NCBI GenBank assembly: GCA_002411085.1
Contig: DHQK01000225.1
Coordinates: forward strand, 1-12,079
Direction: 5' to 3'
DNA: 12,079 bases
Source of the DNA: Marinilabilia sp. UBA5340
GTDB taxonomy: Bacteria; Bacteroidota; Bacteroidia; Bacteroidales; Marinilabiliaceae
The position numbers and the translations under genes are program-made. Positions within the stretch are counted from its first letter, which is position 1. Every line of letters begins with the position of its first letter. Below are positions 1-7,143 of this stretch, in pieces. The notes under the pieces are model-generated. The model did not search any database, had not been told where the DNA came from, and saw only the letters and a list, made by a program, of their open reading frames with translations.

Positions 1-177
1 AATCGCCACAGAGTAGAGACTGCCAGAGAATTGCTAAGGAAAGATGATTCCAATACGACCATGCTTGCCATTGCCTTCGATTCAGGCTTCAATTCCAAAA
101 CATCGTTTAATACCACTTTCAAGAAAATGACAGGACAAACGCCTTCGGATTTCAGGAAAAAATGTTCCAATTTATAA
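1..177 (+). CDS. AraC-family transcriptional regulator, C-terminal fragment (5' end outside window)
   Basis: This is an open frame from base 1 to a TAA at 175-177, giving the last 58 residues of a protein whose start lies upstream of the window. It contains the second helix-turn-helix of an AraC/XylS DNA-binding domain. The stretch around residues 22-54 has the family signature: IAFDSGFNSKTSFNTTFKK, then the closing motif GQTPSDFRK. In AraC proteins this region contacts promoter DNA, while the missing N-terminal part would sense a ligand or carry another input domain. That part cannot be judged here; in Bacteroidota it could also be a membrane-anchored or hybrid two-component type. The gene is on the same strand as the TonB-dependent receptor, 207 bases upstream, so regulation of that receptor is possible but not shown. 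Family assignment is firm; target and inducer are unknown. Confidence 0.93.
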   Translation, partial: NRHRVETARELLRKDDSNTTMLAIAFDSGFNSKTSFNTTFKKMTGQTPSDFRKKCSNL

Positions 178-198
178 ACCTGAACACTTTTTCAGGTT
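177..198 (+). terminator. Hairpin at the end of the AraC-family gene, possible weak terminator
   Basis: A perfect 8-bp inverted repeat (AACCTGAA / TTCAGGTT) with a 6-base loop starts on the last base of the regulator stop codon. It is followed by a pyrimidine-rich stretch rather than an unbroken T run, so intrinsic termination would be weak. It may instead only stabilise the 3' end of the mRNA. Confidence 0.35.
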
Positions 199-251
199 CT
201 TCGCTTCCTCTTTATTATCATTTCACTGGAACGTCGCCTCAGGCTATTGAT

Positions 252-270
252 AAAAGACCTTCGGCCTTTT
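252..270. terminator. Short hairpin with TTC loop in the regulator-receptor gap; terminator or REP-like unit
   Basis: AAAAGACC, a TTC loop and GGCCTTTT form an 8-bp stem with one A-C mismatch. Read on the minus strand the mismatch becomes a G-U pair, so the minus-strand RNA would form the stem fully with a GAA loop. The TTTT arm gives it the look of a bidirectional terminator. The TTC/GAA loop also occurs in three hairpins near 7224-7388, so it could belong to a dispersed repeat family. Which reading is right cannot be decided from this window. Confidence 0.4.
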
Positions 271-384
271 AAAAACACAACATTATTAATGAAACCTCCA
301 CAAAACAAGTTCAACTTTATAGTTCCGAACGCTTCCTGTCTCAAACCAATGTAAACTTGCAGCATTAATTCAAAAGTAAAAAAA

Positions 385-2724
385 ATGCTATCAAGAATTT
401 ATTCGATTTGGATATTTTGTTTAATAATACTGCAGGCATCGGCACAATCACCCACACAAAACATTAAAGGACAGGTTTTGGACAGGGATAACCACATGCC
501 ATTACCCGGCGTAAACGTTTACATAGTCAATTCGGATCCTCTAATCGGTACCACCACTAATGCCAATGGATTTTATGAATTAGAGAATGTTTCTTTAGGC
601 CGATATACCATCTGTTTTAGTTTTATGGGTTATGAACAGGCTTTGATTAAGGAAATCAATGTAGAATCGGGAAAAGAAACGGAACTGAATGTTGGCCTCA
701 GAGAAAACTTCAGGCAACTGGATGAAATCGTAGTAAATCCGGGTTTTCGCAAAGATAAAGCACAAAACAATATGGCCACCCTCTCGGCTCGCTCTTTCTC
801 TGTAGAAGAAGCCACTCGCTATGCAGGCGGCTGGAATGATCCTTCCCGTCTGGCCGGATCTTTTGCCGGTGTCACGATGGCAGAAGGAGTAAATGACAAT
901 GCCATCGTAATAAGGGGAAATGCCCCCAAGGGAATATTATGGCAACTGGAAGGAGTGGAAATTCCGGCTCCGAACCATCTCAACGGAGTCAACAATGGTG
1001 GCGGTATAGAAACGATTTTCAGCGTAAATATGCTGGACAACTCTGATTTTTTCACCGGAGCATTTCCGGCAGAGTATGGAAACGCTATGTCTGGTGCATT
1101 TGATATGAAATTCCGAAATGGCAATTCCGATAAACGCGAATCGGCATTTCAGGTGGGATCGCAAGGAATAGATATTAGTTCTGAAGGCCCTTTAAGTTCA
1201 CAGAAAAAAGCCTCGTATTTGTTTAATTACCGATATTCTACCATGGGGCTTGCAAGTCTTTTGATTGAAAATGATTTTGGACTGCCGCAATATCAGGATT
1301 TGAGCTTCAAGTTTCATTTACCCACTGCCAATTCCGGTACTTTCGATGTATGGGGAATTGGTGCCCTGAGCAGTGTAACTTTTGAGCCGGAAGAAGATCC
1401 TGCTGATTGGTCAAACACTTTTGACAACAATCAATACGACACCGGTTCTGACGTAGCTGCTGCCGGGATTTCTCATGAACTGCACATAGACACCAGGAAC
1501 TTTCTTCAGACTTCTGTGGCCTCCACTTACACCATGTTTTCGATAAAGAGCGACCAACTACTGCGCACCGGTGAGGTTATACCTCTGGCCGATCATAAAG
1601 AAAACAACACACGATTCATATTTAATACACGACTCAACACAAAAATAAGCAACCGTCTGACCAACAAAGCTGGCATAAACCTGACATTTGAAAACTTCAA
1701 CCTGAACATTCGCGGAAATGCCATGCCCGGCATTAGCCAAACCATGAATCTCATAGCCGACCAGAGTGGTCAGGTAATGCAATCACGTTTTTTCGATCAG
1801 TTCAAGTGGAGAATCAGCCCGAAGATCGATCTTAATGCCGGCATCAGCGTTTCTCATTTCGATATGAATAACGAATGGATTCCGGAACCCAGGATCGGAA
1901 TGTCCTGGAGATTTCTGCCTCGCCACTCTGTTCATATTGCTTTCGGAAAACACAGTCGTCCAGAGCCTATGCGTTTTTACATGGCGGAGGATGACAACAG
2001 CCACCTACTGAATCCTAACCTAAGAGTAACCAAGTCCAACCACTACGTTTTGGCTTATGACTTCATCATCAATGAAAATATGAAGCTTAAAATAGAGCCT
2101 TATTATCAGGATCTGTATGATGTTCCAGTCACTGGTAGTTCTTCAGAATCACTCATAAATTATACCTGGGATATGTATTTTAAGGAACCTCTTTCCAATA
2201 AAGGAACAGGCACCAACAAGGGGATCGACATCACACTTGAGCGCTATATGAAAGATGGTTTTTATTATATGTTTACGGGCACTGTCTTCGATTCAAAATA
2301 CACAGCGGCAAATGGCAAAGAATACAACACCTCCTTTAACCGGAATTTTGTTTTTAACCTGCTGGGGGGAAAAGAATGGAAAATCAAGGAGAACAATACA
2401 CTGGGGCTTAACGGCAAAATTGCATTTATGGGAGGAAACCGTTTTACACCTCCCGATCAGGAACAATCTGCCATACACGAAATGGTAATTCTTGATGAAT
2501 CCAGGCCTTTTGAATGGCAGGAAAAAAACAAACTTTTTCTGGATATTGCCGTCAATTATCAGATAAATAAAAAGAAAAAAGCACATATTATTGCCATTCA
2601 GGCCAAAAATGCCTTAATGCAAAGCGAAATGTTTGGATGGGCCTACGATTTTGAAAAACAAAAAGTGGTGGAACATGGCATAACAATGATTTATCCTTAC
2701 TTTTCATACAAGATACTTTGGTAA
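385..2724 (+). CDS. TonB-dependent outer-membrane receptor with carboxypeptidase-regulatory-like N-terminal domain
   Basis: This 779-residue protein is predicted to import a substrate across the outer membrane using TonB/ExbBD energy. Residues 1-20 are a Sec signal peptide, with likely cleavage at ASA|QS. Residues about 27-105 are a CarboxypepD_reg-like domain (IKGQVLD, PLPGVNVYI, GTTTNANGFYEL, GRYTICFSFMGYE). A plug domain follows at about 113-245 (LDEIVV, DNAIVIRGNAPKG, LEGVEIPAPNHL, DFFTGAFPAEYGNAMSGAFD). The rest is consistent with a beta-barrel ending in a C-terminal aromatic residue (YKILW). The start is the ATG after an A-rich run, as is usual in Bacteroidota. No SusD-like gene follows, so a classical glycan-uptake locus is not supported; substrates such as siderophores, peptides or metal complexes remain open. 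No hairpin terminator is visible before the next gene 81 bases on, so some read-through is possible. Family assignment is secure; the substrate is unknown. Confidence 0.93.
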   Translation: MLSRIYSIWIFCLIILQASAQSPTQNIKGQVLDRDNHMPLPGVNVYIVNSDPLIGTTTNANGFYELENVSLGRYTICFSFMGYEQALIKEINVESGKETELNVGLRENFRQLDEIVVNPGFRKDKAQNNMATLSARSFSVEEATRYAGGWNDPSRLAGSFAGVTMAEGVNDNAIVIRGNAPKGILWQLEGVEIPAPNHLNGVNNGGGIETIFSVNMLDNSDFFTGAFPAEYGNAMSGAFDMKFRNGNSDKRESAFQVGSQGIDISSEGPLSSQKKASYLFNYRYSTMGLASLLIENDFGLPQYQDLSFKFHLPTANSGTFDVWGIGALSSVTFEPEEDPADWSNTFDNNQYDTGSDVAAAGISHELHIDTRNFLQTSVASTYTMFSIKSDQLLRTGEVIPLADHKENNTRFIFNTRLNTKISNRLTNKAGINLTFENFNLNIRGNAMPGISQTMNLIADQSGQVMQSRFFDQFKWRISPKIDLNAGISVSHFDMNNEWIPEPRIGMSWRFLPRHSVHIAFGKHSRPEPMRFYMAEDDNSHLLNPNLRVTKSNHYVLAYDFIINENMKLKIEPYYQDLYDVPVTGSSSESLINYTWDMYFKEPLSNKGTGTNKGIDITLERYMKDGFYYMFTGTVFDSKYTAANGKEYNTSFNRNFVFNLLGGKEWKIKENNTLGLNGKIAFMGGNRFTPPDQEQSAIHEMVILDESRPFEWQEKNKLFLDIAVNYQINKKKKAHIIAIQAKNALMQSEMFGWAYDFEKQKVVEHGITMIYPYFSYKILW

Positions 2725-2805
2725 AAAAAAACATAATACTTATCATATATACTTCCGCAATTCAATATTCTTAGCTAACTTTAACCTACTTAAAACCCCA
2801 AACGC

Positions 2806-5073
2806 ATGAACCTGCTTCAACTTCTCCCCAACATCCTTCCATTCCGGAATAAAGCACTCAAGGAAGCTCCGTTGATAGTATATGACAAATTGAAGTTGGA
2901 TAATTCTGCAACTGCAAAGCTACCTGCTCTGGGAAGTGATATATTATTTCAGTTGGATCAGGATGCCGCTTTTTCCATCAAGGTAATAAACACTGAAGAA
3001 GACCTGAAAGAGGCTTCCATACCTGTTTTATTTGATGAGAATGAAGCAGCCTCATTTTTTACGGATCAATCGCTCCTCTCCTACAACCTTTTGGGAAAAC
3101 TCCGGAGTGAGGGTAACCTGGAGGGTGGAGATATCGGAAAACTTAACCTGTCGGCCGGACAAACGGCAGAGTTATCCAAAATCACACCCCATCAAAACCA
3201 TATCACTATTAATGATGCTTTGGCGAAAGACCTCATCAACTTTACCGAAATTTTTTCTGCAAGTGAACAAGCCTCGTTCCCGGATTCTCTAAGACCACAT
3301 GAAGCCTTTGCTTATGCTTTTTCCGGCGACCTGAATTTTGAAATATCCGTAAACCTGCTGAAATTATTATCAGTAGCCTTTGCACCCGTGTTCTCCTTAA
3401 CACCGGGCCCAAAGGTGCCGCTTAGCATTGACACATCACTTCAAATAGGCTTTAAAGCCACCAGAAAAGACTCCTTCAAGGTACTCATTGGTAAAAAAAG
3501 CAACAGTAAATTCAGACTGGTTTTACAAAAGAATAAGGAAAAACAGAAAGACTTTAGTATCTCAGCAAACCTTACCCTACAATTGCAGGAATCGGATGAG
3601 AGAATGCTGACCGGAATTCTTGATGACTATTTTGAAAAGTATCTCGGCAAACCCTTCAATGAAATTGAACGCATTCTGGATCAGGCCGAAGAACTGAGAG
3701 AAGACAGTTTCTTAGTTCATCTGGCCGATAAAATTGCTTTCGATGGTACGGGAGTTGAACAACTGAGAGAGCACTACAATGGATACAAACAGAAGATCAG
3801 CGATGCAAAAGCAAACGTCCTGAAAATCGCAACCAGCAGTATCAGTGCCGGAATAGACTACGAATACAGAAAAGTGGAATCGTCCGGTGTACTACTTAAC
3901 GCAGAGCTTTCCGAAGAGGTGCTGGCCAAAGAGATCAAAAATATCGTTAAACTAAATATAAATCCACTCATTGGCAAAGCAAAAAAAGGTATCCCAGGCA
4001 TAGAAATAATTACCTATTTCAAAGAGAAAGGTCTAACCATTGAAGATCGATTGTCAATTGGAATCTCATTGGGCAACTGGGCCCTTAAATCGGCGTCCGA
4101 AAGGATCTGGCAATACGATGAAAAAAATACAGGTCTGGAAGGCCTGCGCGAAATAAAGCTGGCATTTCTGGACAAAAAAACAGTAACCCTCTTTGGCGAA
4201 GAAGCCAGCATCAAAGCATCACTGGATGCAGAAACACCTCAGCCTGATAGTTCCCTTCGGTACAACCAGCTTGATTGCGCTTTCACGTTAATATCCAAGA
4301 AAACCGATAAAAGAGTACACCAGTGGGACAAAAGAGACCTTCACCGTTTTCTGCAAACTGCCCTCACCTGGCATATTCTCGACGAAAAGGAACTGAATGA
4401 ATTTTTTGAAACCATCTGGGATCAGCTACTGAAAAACAAAAACATAGAATACGAATGTAAAATTCACATACCTCCTGCCATTTTCGCCGAAACAATCAAA
4501 GCAACTTCCTTAAATGCCTCCATCGAAGCCATCACCGATGCAATGGCTGTGGGCATACTCCCCAATAAAGCAGATGACCGAAGCATGTTAATCTCTGCCA
4601 GAAAAGAGTTTTACAAACCATTGATTGCCGATGCACTCAGCGGACGAGACATCAGAAAAACGCTTGAGCACCCGATATATACAGAAAAATACAGGCAATG
4701 GAGAAATCATGAGCTGAACCGGATAGAAAATCAAAACCAGTCGGGCACCGATAGTTTTATGGGAATCTCAAACAACCAGGCATTTCGCCATTTTCAGCAA
4801 CTGATTTCCGGAATCAATCTGATGAACGATCGTCTGCAAAACAGCAAAGTCATAGAAGAAGATTTAACCGACTCTGTGCTTCATTTCTTTTTTGATGCTT
4901 TTCATAACATTGTGAAGGACACTTCAGGATATTCACAGCGCTGGCTCGGATATTATATCATGCAAAGCCTGACAACCCAAAGTCCTGAAACCTCAAAATC
5001 TATAGTGAACACGCTAACAGTATTATACCCCGGCGAAAATGATAAAAAAGAAGCCCTCATTATTGGCGGGTAA
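2806..5073 (+). CDS. Uncharacterised 755-residue protein, paired with a downstream membrane protein
   Basis: I do not recognise this protein. It has 755 residues, no signal peptide, no lipobox and no clear transmembrane helix, so it is probably cytoplasmic or membrane-associated. The most hydrophobic stretch, about residues 183-198, is short and interrupted by prolines. Residues about 40-260 look rich in alternating beta strands (for example SLQIGFKATRKDSFKVLI and FRLVL, then DFSISANLTLQL). Residues about 263-345 look helical and charged. A mixed region follows to about 500, and the C-terminal third (about 505-740) looks mainly alpha-helical (HRFLQTALTWHIL, NELNEFFETIW-like and AFRHFQQLISGI). 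Only two cysteines are present (491 and 551), and no nucleotide-binding, protease or nuclease motif is evident. It ends 30 bases before the membrane-protein gene at 5104, which suggests an operon and a joint function. A weak promoter-like TTC-N20-TAACTTTA lies at 2753-2783. The coding call is firm from length and base use; the function is unknown. Confidence 0.88.
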   Translation: MNLLQLLPNILPFRNKALKEAPLIVYDKLKLDNSATAKLPALGSDILFQLDQDAAFSIKVINTEEDLKEASIPVLFDENEAASFFTDQSLLSYNLLGKLRSEGNLEGGDIGKLNLSAGQTAELSKITPHQNHITINDALAKDLINFTEIFSASEQASFPDSLRPHEAFAYAFSGDLNFEISVNLLKLLSVAFAPVFSLTPGPKVPLSIDTSLQIGFKATRKDSFKVLIGKKSNSKFRLVLQKNKEKQKDFSISANLTLQLQESDERMLTGILDDYFEKYLGKPFNEIERILDQAEELREDSFLVHLADKIAFDGTGVEQLREHYNGYKQKISDAKANVLKIATSSISAGIDYEYRKVESSGVLLNAELSEEVLAKEIKNIVKLNINPLIGKAKKGIPGIEIITYFKEKGLTIEDRLSIGISLGNWALKSASERIWQYDEKNTGLEGLREIKLAFLDKKTVTLFGEEASIKASLDAETPQPDSSLRYNQLDCAFTLISKKTDKRVHQWDKRDLHRFLQTALTWHILDEKELNEFFETIWDQLLKNKNIEYECKIHIPPAIFAETIKATSLNASIEAITDAMAVGILPNKADDRSMLISARKEFYKPLIADALSGRDIRKTLEHPIYTEKYRQWRNHELNRIENQNQSGTDSFMGISNNQAFRHFQQLISGINLMNDRLQNSKVIEEDLTDSVLHFFFDAFHNIVKDTSGYSQRWLGYYIMQSLTTQSPETSKSIVNTLTVLYPGENDKKEALIIGG

Positions 5074-5074
5074 C

Positions 5075-5110
5075 AAACTATGATAACTCAAAACCACTAA
5101 ACTATGATAA
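5075..5110 (+). repeat. 12-bp direct repeat duplicating the start region of the next gene, with a six-codon mini-ORF
   Basis: AAACTATGATAA occurs at 5075-5086 and again at 5099-5110, 24 bases apart. The second copy contains the ATG of the membrane-protein gene. The first copy gives an ATG at 5080 that opens a mini-ORF, MITQNH, closed by TAA at 5098-5100, three bases before the real start. This may be a remnant of a small duplication, or a short leader that lets ribosomes from the upstream gene re-initiate. The repeat is directly visible; any role is inference. Confidence 0.6.
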
Positions 5111-6093
5111 ACAATCCTGCCTTAGATGTTGCTATCGGTCTGGTATTTATTTATGCCATTTACGGACTAATTGCCACCGTTGCCACCGAAATCATTTCCA
5201 CATTGCTCCAGCTACGCGGAAAAAACCTGAAAAAAGCCATATTGCGAATGCTCGACAATGGCCCAATTCCAAAAAATACATCGGGAAACAATGATCTTCC
5301 CAATAATGAAAAAGTAGCTGATGACCTTAGTCCCGGGTTTCTTCAGCAACCGGAAATACGATTTCTGGGAAAAATCACAAAAAGTGGCAAAGAACGGTGC
5401 CCTTCTTACATCAAACCGGCAACCTTCACCCGTGCACTATTAAACAGTCTCGACTACACCTGGTCTGACGCCACCAATCTTTCCTCCCTGAAAGAAAAAC
5501 TCAACCCGGACAATCCCACACATAAACTCATCATCAACATGATTGAGGAGGCCAATAACGATATTGAGAAATTTAAGACACTGTCAGCTCAGTGGTTCAA
5601 CGATACGATGGATCGCGCTTCGGGTTGGTACAAACGGAAAACTCAATGGATTACACTGGTAGCTGCTTTACTGATTGCCTTCTCGCTCAATTTGAATACC
5701 ATAGAAATTTCCCGCAAACTGGGATCTGATAAAAAAAATCGTTTAGAAATGGTTCAGGCTGCAGGTAACTACATTCAGACCATGACTCATACGGATACCC
5801 TTGCCGGTAATGAACTTGACAAACTGGAAAGTCTAAACAACCAGATGCAGCAACTAATTTCGGAAACCAATGAGATGGGCTCCGTAGTGGATATCCAATT
5901 TGACCTGGAAACGCCAACCGACTGGTTTATTTATATTTTGGGATGTTTCCTTACAGCGCTTGCACTATCCCTGGGTGCTCCTTTTTGGTTCGACTTGCTG
6001 AACAGGCTCATAAGACTTCGGAATTCAGGCGCACAAGAAAAAACAGAGGTAAAAGATACTCGCCAAATCCGAAAGGTATCTGTGAAATTATAA
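5104..6093 (+). CDS. Uncharacterised membrane protein with three predicted transmembrane segments (WFND...GWYKR / GAPFWFDLLN motifs)
   Basis: This 329-residue protein has three predicted membrane segments: residues about 9-33, 181-198 and 274-296. A 150-residue polar loop lies between the first two, and a loop of about 75 residues with coiled-coil-like sequence (ELDKLESLNNQMQQLISETN) lies between the last two. The C-terminal tail is basic (RLIRLRN, RQIRKVSVKL). The positive-inside rule suggests N-out/C-in, placing the long loop in the cytoplasm and the coiled loop in the periplasm. Two motifs seem familiar from uncharacterised bacterial membrane proteins: WFNDTMDRASGWYKRKTQ just before TM2, and LSLGAPFWFDLLNRLIRLR at the end of TM3. 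I cannot attach a function or family name to them. The gene follows the 755-residue gene by 30 bases and is probably its membrane partner. It ends 15 bases before the convergent Yip1-family gene, with no evident terminator between. It is clearly a real gene; its role is unknown. Confidence 0.88.
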   Translation: MINNPALDVAIGLVFIYAIYGLIATVATEIISTLLQLRGKNLKKAILRMLDNGPIPKNTSGNNDLPNNEKVADDLSPGFLQQPEIRFLGKITKSGKERCPSYIKPATFTRALLNSLDYTWSDATNLSSLKEKLNPDNPTHKLIINMIEEANNDIEKFKTLSAQWFNDTMDRASGWYKRKTQWITLVAALLIAFSLNLNTIEISRKLGSDKKNRLEMVQAAGNYIQTMTHTDTLAGNELDKLESLNNQMQQLISETNEMGSVVDIQFDLETPTDWFIYILGCFLTALALSLGAPFWFDLLNRLIRLRNSGAQEKTEVKDTRQIRKVSVKL

Positions 6094-6108
6094 GCGGTGC
6101 ATTACAAC

Positions 6109-6714
6109 TCAAACCCATAATTGATACAAACCCATATTGGCAAACAGGGTTGCGATAATGGAGATAAAAAGGCCTGCAATAAACAAACCTACGGCCTTAC
6201 CCCCTTTTAAGTTGGAAGACACCCTGAATGCATTATACATCAATGCAACCATCCAAATAGTGAGCAGGATCGTGAGGAACAGGATTATAATGGCCATTAT
6301 GATGTCTATGACAGAAATGGTTGCAGACATATCCTGTTCCATTACCAATGCCATGATATAATTCCCAAAACGTTTGATAGAACCTGAAAACCCCAGCAAT
6401 GCGGCAATAAAATAAGGGAAACGGGCCAGGGCCAGGGTTCCCAAAATGTCCAAGACACGCACTGTTGAAGAGGAGCCCCAGAAGGCGAACACAAAAAAGA
6501 TTAGAGATGGGATTAACCAAATCATCAGTTGTTGAACAAAAAAGTATCCGAGCGGGAGGTATTCCTGAATAATTTTTATAGATATTACATCCGGGAAGTG
6601 GGTCTGACTGAAGTATCCGGTAAGACCGGTAAGCATCATAACAAGCAAACCATAGAACAAGGCCTTGCTTCCTGCAATTTCCACAAAGGGATTAATTAGC
6701 TTTTTTGTTTTCAT
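6109..6714 (-). CDS. Yip1-family integral membrane protein
   Basis: This 201-residue protein has five predicted transmembrane segments, at about residues 18-35, 56-80, 88-110, 130-157 and 173-197. That is the usual architecture of the Yip1 domain. Typical features are the N-terminal INPF segment ahead of TM1, the ALARFPYFIAALLG segment, and IWMVALMYNAFRVSSNLKGGKAVGLF between TM4 and TM5. In bacteria these proteins sit in the inner membrane and have no established biochemical role, although eukaryotic relatives take part in membrane trafficking. The ATG at 6714-6712 lies inside the end of the DUF2089-type gene, giving a 23-base overlap and suggesting translational coupling. The single promoter found upstream of that gene would then serve both. 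Family assignment rests on topology and sequence feel rather than a profile search, so it is good but not certain. Confidence 0.8.
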   Translation of the reverse strand: MKTKKLINPFVEIAGSKALFYGLLVMMLTGLTGYFSQTHFPDVISIKIIQEYLPLGYFFVQQLMIWLIPSLIFFVFAFWGSSSTVRVLDILGTLALARFPYFIAALLGFSGSIKRFGNYIMALVMEQDMSATISVIDIIMAIIILFLTILLTIWMVALMYNAFRVSSNLKGGKAVGLFIAGLFISIIATLFANMGLYQLWV

Positions 6715-6991
6715 CTTCGGTCTTTTTTATTTGGGTTATTTTTTCAATCAGATCATCAAGCATATTCCTAACGGTGGGATAACTCAACTGCAAAGCTTTT
6801 GACATCTGCTTCAGACTTCCACTGCTCAGAATAAACTGCATAATAAAATCCTGCTCTTTTTGCTCCAGCTTGTGAAATACAGGAAGTCCAAAAGAGCCGG
6901 TAATTGTGGTATCGCATGCATCACAATGAAGACTTTTTACTTTTAAAATCCCTCCACATCCAGGACATAATATGGGCAATCTTTTTTCCAT
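6692..6991 (-). CDS. DUF2089-type zinc-ribbon / helix-turn-helix protein, probable regulator
   Basis: With the start at 6991 the protein has 99 residues. Its N-terminus is a zinc ribbon with CPGC (Cys9, Cys12) and CDAC (Cys23, Cys26). It is followed by the conserved ITGSFGLPVFHKLEQKEQDF segment and a helix-turn-helix around residues 58-80 (GSLKQMSKALQLSYPTVRNML), then a charged tail. This is the usual order in DUF2089 proteins, thought to bind DNA because of the HTH; that role is inferred. An in-frame ATG also exists at 7024 (110 residues). I prefer 6991 because a Bacteroidota-type promoter -7 element (7010-7017) falls between the two ATGs, so a transcript from it would not contain the upstream one. 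The zinc ribbon also normally starts close to the N-terminus. It overlaps the Yip1-family gene by 23 bases and probably forms an operon with it. Confidence 0.88.
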   Translation of the reverse strand: MEKRLPILCPGCGGILKVKSLHCDACDTTITGSFGLPVFHKLEQKEQDFIMQFILSSGSLKQMSKALQLSYPTVRNMLDDLIEKITQIKKTEDENKKAN

Positions 6992-7009
6992 AATTTGAAT
7001 TTTACATAT

Positions 7010-7040
7010 CAAAAATAAAGACATTATTTATTTTTGTCAA
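7010..7040 (-). promoter_or_regulatory. Bacteroidota-type promoter (TTG-N20-TAttTTTG) for the DUF2089/Yip1 pair
   Basis: On the minus strand, TTG (7040-7038) is followed after 20 bases by TATTTTTG (7017-7010), an exact match to the TAnnTTTG -7 element recognised by the Bacteroidota primary sigma factor. The surrounding DNA is very AT-rich. Transcription would start near 7003-7005, leaving a short leader before the ATG at 6991. No experimental start site is known from this sequence. Confidence 0.6.
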
Positions 7041-7143
7041 CATTCAAATTAATTTTATTGATATAATATTTAACTTTATTAAGGTATCAAAATCTTGGAT
7101 ATCTATTTAACCCGGGATTATTGTTTTTGTCAAACGCCAATTT

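Noticed and set aside
819..1164. Minus-strand open frames inside the TonB-dependent receptor gene
   Set aside because: They lie wholly inside a well-supported coding region and have no protein-like motifs.
2753..2783. Promoter-like TTC-N20-TAACTTTA ahead of the 755-residue gene
   Set aside because: Both boxes deviate from the TTG / TAnnTTTG pattern, and in DNA this AT-rich such matches are expected by chance. It is mentioned in the gene entry but not annotated.
6994..7080. Possible sigma70-type -35 TTGACA on the minus strand near 7035-7040
   Set aside because: No TATAAT-like box at 17 bases was evident, and the same TTG fits the Bacteroidota promoter pattern better, so it was not counted as a second promoter.
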